Source: Zoogloea oleivorans
Lineage (GTDB): Bacteria; Pseudomonadota; Gammaproteobacteria; Burkholderiales; Rhodocyclaceae
Assembly (NCBI RefSeq): GCF_008107625.1
Contig: NZ_SDKK01000003.1
Coordinates: 154,889 to 193,792 of the forward strand
Length of the DNA: 38,904 nt
Reading direction: 5' to 3'
The translations under genes were made by a program, and so were the position numbers. Below are positions 37,244 through 38,904 of this stretch, in pieces. The first letter of the stretch is position 1; each line of letters begins with the position of its first letter. The notes below the pieces were generated by a model. It did no database searches. It was given only the letters and a program-made list of their open reading frames with translations, and had not been told where the DNA came from.

Positions 37244-38020
37244 TTACTTCTCGATAAAGGCGTGCTCGATCACGTAGTCAGCCGGATCACCGATGCGCTT
37301 CGACATGCGGAAGCCGCGTGCGTCCAGCATGGCACGGCTGTCCTTCAGCATCGGCGCACTGCCGCAGATCATCGCGCGGTCCACCGCCGGATCAAGCGGC
37401 GGCAGGCCGATGTCTTCAAAGAGTTTGCCGCTCTCCACCAGATCGGTGAGGCGGCCCTGGTTGCGGAAGGGCTCGCGGGTCACGGTGGGGTAATAGATCA
37501 GCTTCTGCGAAATCGACTCACCGAGGAACTCGTGCTGCGGCAGCTCATGGGTGATGTAGTGCGAATAGGCCAGCTCGCTCACCTGACGCACGCCGTGCAC
37601 CAGAATCACCTTGTCGAAGCGGTCATACACATCCAGGTCGCGGATGATGCTCATGAACGCCGCCATGCCCGTGCCGGTGGAGAACAGATACAGGTGGCGG
37701 CCGGGCAGCAGATCCGACAGCAGCAGCGTGCCGGTGGGTTTACGCGACACCAGTAAGTCATCACCCGGCTTCAAGTGCTGCAGGCGCGAGGTGAGCGGGC
37801 CGTCCTGCACCTTGATGCTGAAGAACTCCAGGCTCTCCTCGTAGTTGGCGCTGGCAATCGAATACGCGCGCATCAGCGGCCGGCCATCCACCTCCAGCCC
37901 GATCATCACAAACTGGCCGTTCTCAAAGCGGATCGACCGATCACGCGTGGTGGTGAAAGAGAAGAGGGTGTCGTTCCAGTGATGAACACTGAGGACTTTT
38001 TCGGTGATGTGGGCGGCCAT
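37244..38020 (-). CDS. fpr: Ferredoxin--NADP+ reductase
   Basis: A 258-residue flavoprotein of the Fpr (bacterial FNR) family, moving electrons between NADPH and ferredoxin or flavodoxin. The FAD-binding motif is RAYSIASANYEE, followed by SIKVQDGPLTSRLQHLKPGD; the NADP site starts at LFSTGTGMAAFMSIIRD, and MICGSAPMLKDSRAML lies near the end. The C-terminus HAFIEK is typical of the subclass. I chose the ATG at 38020 (MAAHITEKV) because it matches the family start; another in-frame ATG at 38053 has GAGGA very close to it and would add 11 residues. It converges on aroG. Confidence 0.94.
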   Translation of the reverse strand: MAAHITEKVLSVHHWNDTLFSFTTTRDRSIRFENGQFVMIGLEVDGRPLMRAYSIASANYEESLEFFSIKVQDGPLTSRLQHLKPGDDLLVSRKPTGTLLLSDLLPGRHLYLFSTGTGMAAFMSIIRDLDVYDRFDKVILVHGVRQVSELAYSHYITHELPQHEFLGESISQKLIYYPTVTREPFRNQGRLTDLVESGKLFEDIGLPPLDPAVDRAMICGSAPMLKDSRAMLDARGFRMSKRIGDPADYVIEHAFIEK

Positions 38021-38145
38021 GGGGAAGAATGTGGCTGACAGAAAGGCCGCCATTATCCTCGTCTCGCCTTGAATTTACAGCGGAAAATTCTTGTCGACGC
38101 CTGATTGAAATCAAGTTGTGGGCTGAAGGTCGTGCTCGCAAGGTT

Positions 38146-38355
38146 CCGGTTGCCATTACGCCCCACCAGATTGGCAATGTGACCGATCAAATTGCCAATC
38201 GGACGCACCAAAGAAGCAATGTGACGGGCCAGATTGCCAATCTGACCGGGCAACTTGTCAATCTGGCCAGTCCGATCACCAATCTGGTGCATCACATTGC
38301 CAATTCGACAGACCAGATTGGCAATCTGTCGCACCCGAATGCCTTCCGAACAAAA
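38146..38355. repeat. Array of 21-bp palindromic repeats
   Basis: Eight head-to-tail units of exactly 21 bp run from 38167 to 38334, with degenerate copies at each end (38146-38166 and from 38335). Positions 1 (C), 9-12 (CAAT) and 15 (G) are the same in all eight. The centre ATTG-S-CAAT is a palindrome; units at 38230 and 38314 hold the perfect 15-mer form CAGATTG-N-CAATCTG. Other arms pair between units, for example 38228-38237 with 38259-38268 (10 bp). Positions 3, 8 and 18-21 vary. Both strands are open and would encode heptads, but the base changes do not favour third codon positions. Function unknown. The region 38054-38145 before it shows no gene. Confidence 0.9.
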
Positions 38356-38384
38356 AAGCCGTTTCATGCCAATGTCACGTTTTA

Positions 38385-38413
38385 TTGACGGTTTTTATAT
38401 GATGTGAAAATAT
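38385..38413 (+). promoter_or_regulatory. Candidate promoter of the 124-residue protein gene
   Basis: TTGACG (38385-38390) and AAATAT (38408-38413) are 17 bases apart in an AT-rich stretch between the repeat array and the gene at 38464. TATGAT also occurs at 38398 but at a poor distance. Untested. Confidence 0.4.
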
Positions 38414-38463
38414 TCTGCCGTGGGCCTCCACATCCGAAACCAACCAACGCCCTTGGAGAAGTC

Positions 38464-38838
38464 ATGGCAAACACACAACGCTCCCGCGTCTCCCCGCAAG
38501 TCCTGCAAGCCGACATCGAAGCCTTCATGGCCCTTACCGCCATCCCCGGCTATGCACCCGCCAACCCCGACTTCGCCTTCAGCAGCATCGCGAAGCTCCA
38601 CGAAAACCTGCAAGCCCTCCTCGCCACCGAATTCCACGCCCAAAACACCCTCGCCGCCGCCCGCGACGCCGCCCAGGCCGCCCAATGGCAATTCCACGAC
38701 GCCATCCTCGGCGTGAAGAACCAGGTGAAAGCCCAGTACGGCGAAAACTCCGACCAGCTTGCCGCGTTGGGCTTGAAGAAGAAGTCCGACAGAAAGGCCC
38801 CGACGAAATCGGGCAAGGCGGCGGCGACGGAGGACTAG
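38464..38838 (+). CDS. Protein of unknown function downstream of the repeat array
   Basis: A 124-residue soluble protein. The N-terminal half is helical (VSPQVLQADIEAFMALTAI, then a segment with YAPANPDFAFSSIAKLHENLQ). An Ala-rich helix follows (NTLAAARDAAQAAQWQFHDAILGVKNQVKAQ), then YGENSDQLAALGLKKKSDRK and a basic Lys-rich tail. The ending (YG-(D/E)-x-S-x-x-L-x-x-LGLKKKS) resembles small proteins I recall from Chlorobi and other phyla, but no function is known to me. The ATG at 38464 has GGAGA upstream; an in-frame ATG at 38404 has no such site. It lies 130 bp downstream of the 21-bp repeat array. No other gene follows before the window ends. Confidence 0.75.
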   Translation: MANTQRSRVSPQVLQADIEAFMALTAIPGYAPANPDFAFSSIAKLHENLQALLATEFHAQNTLAAARDAAQAAQWQFHDAILGVKNQVKAQYGENSDQLAALGLKKKSDRKAPTKSGKAAATED

Positions 38839-38904
38839 GCGAGCGGTTCCCGGTTTGAGCTGTTGGGGCGACGGTGATCGCCCACACACCATGCAAAAGG
38901 CCCA

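Noticed and set aside
38146-38355. CRISPR array reading of the 21-bp repeats
   Set aside because: The period is only 21 bp, units are directly joined without unique spacers, they vary internally, and no cas genes are present.
38867-38883. Hairpin GGGCGA/TCGCCC after the last gene as a terminator
   Set aside because: Six-bp stem with no T-tract after it, so too weak to call.

Overview
The window is high-GC chromosomal DNA. Gene content and order (rpe, gph and trpEGDC in one neighbourhood; yhdP, a nitrilase-family gene and tldD in a row; glnE; apaG; kup) suggest a betaproteobacterium, most likely of the Rhodocyclales (Azoarcus/Thauera/Zoogloea-like). The taxon is inferred from synteny and protein style only. 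There are no rRNA or tRNA genes, no insertion sequence and no CRISPR array. Most of the window is ordinary core genome with dense, mostly plus-strand genes.

Layout. 1-2540: a partial LysE-type exporter, a soluble zinc-sensing (CZB) chemoreceptor and a YjdF-like membrane protein. 2552-10933: apaG, rpe, a divergent GlxA-type regulator and MFS transporter pair, gph, then trpE-trpG-trpD-trpC for tryptophan synthesis. 10937-15001: tamB, 3 nt after trpC. 15075-16778: a DUF2189 membrane protein, msrA and an FKBP isomerase, closed by a terminator. 16839-20007 (minus strand): recQ, a zinc-ribbon plus PD-(D/E)xK nuclease-like protein, and an 87-residue conserved-looking protein. 20145-23884: an MBL-fold hydrolase and glnE, convergent across a 26-bp inverted repeat. 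24056-31619: yhdP, a nitrilase-family amidohydrolase, tldD, a Tat-type exported protein with two PilJ/NarX-like boxes, and a lipoprotein. 31634-31793: a cluster of REP-like palindromes with the same core as the repeat at 21102. 31876-36002: a short KdpD-like kinase, KdpE and the potassium transporter Kup. 36077-38020: aroG (first step of the aromatic pathway feeding trpEGDC) and ferredoxin-NADP reductase, convergent on a strong bidirectional terminator. 38054-38838: an AT-richer stretch with eight head-to-tail 21-bp palindromic repeats, followed by a 124-residue protein of unknown function.

The parts most likely to hold something undescribed are the 21-bp array with its downstream gene (38146-38838), the zinc-ribbon nuclease-like protein (18691-19671), the kinase with an altered ATP-binding motif beside kup, and the tandem PilJ-box exported protein. 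The rest is housekeeping metabolism, envelope lipid transport and assembly, and nitrogen and potassium control.
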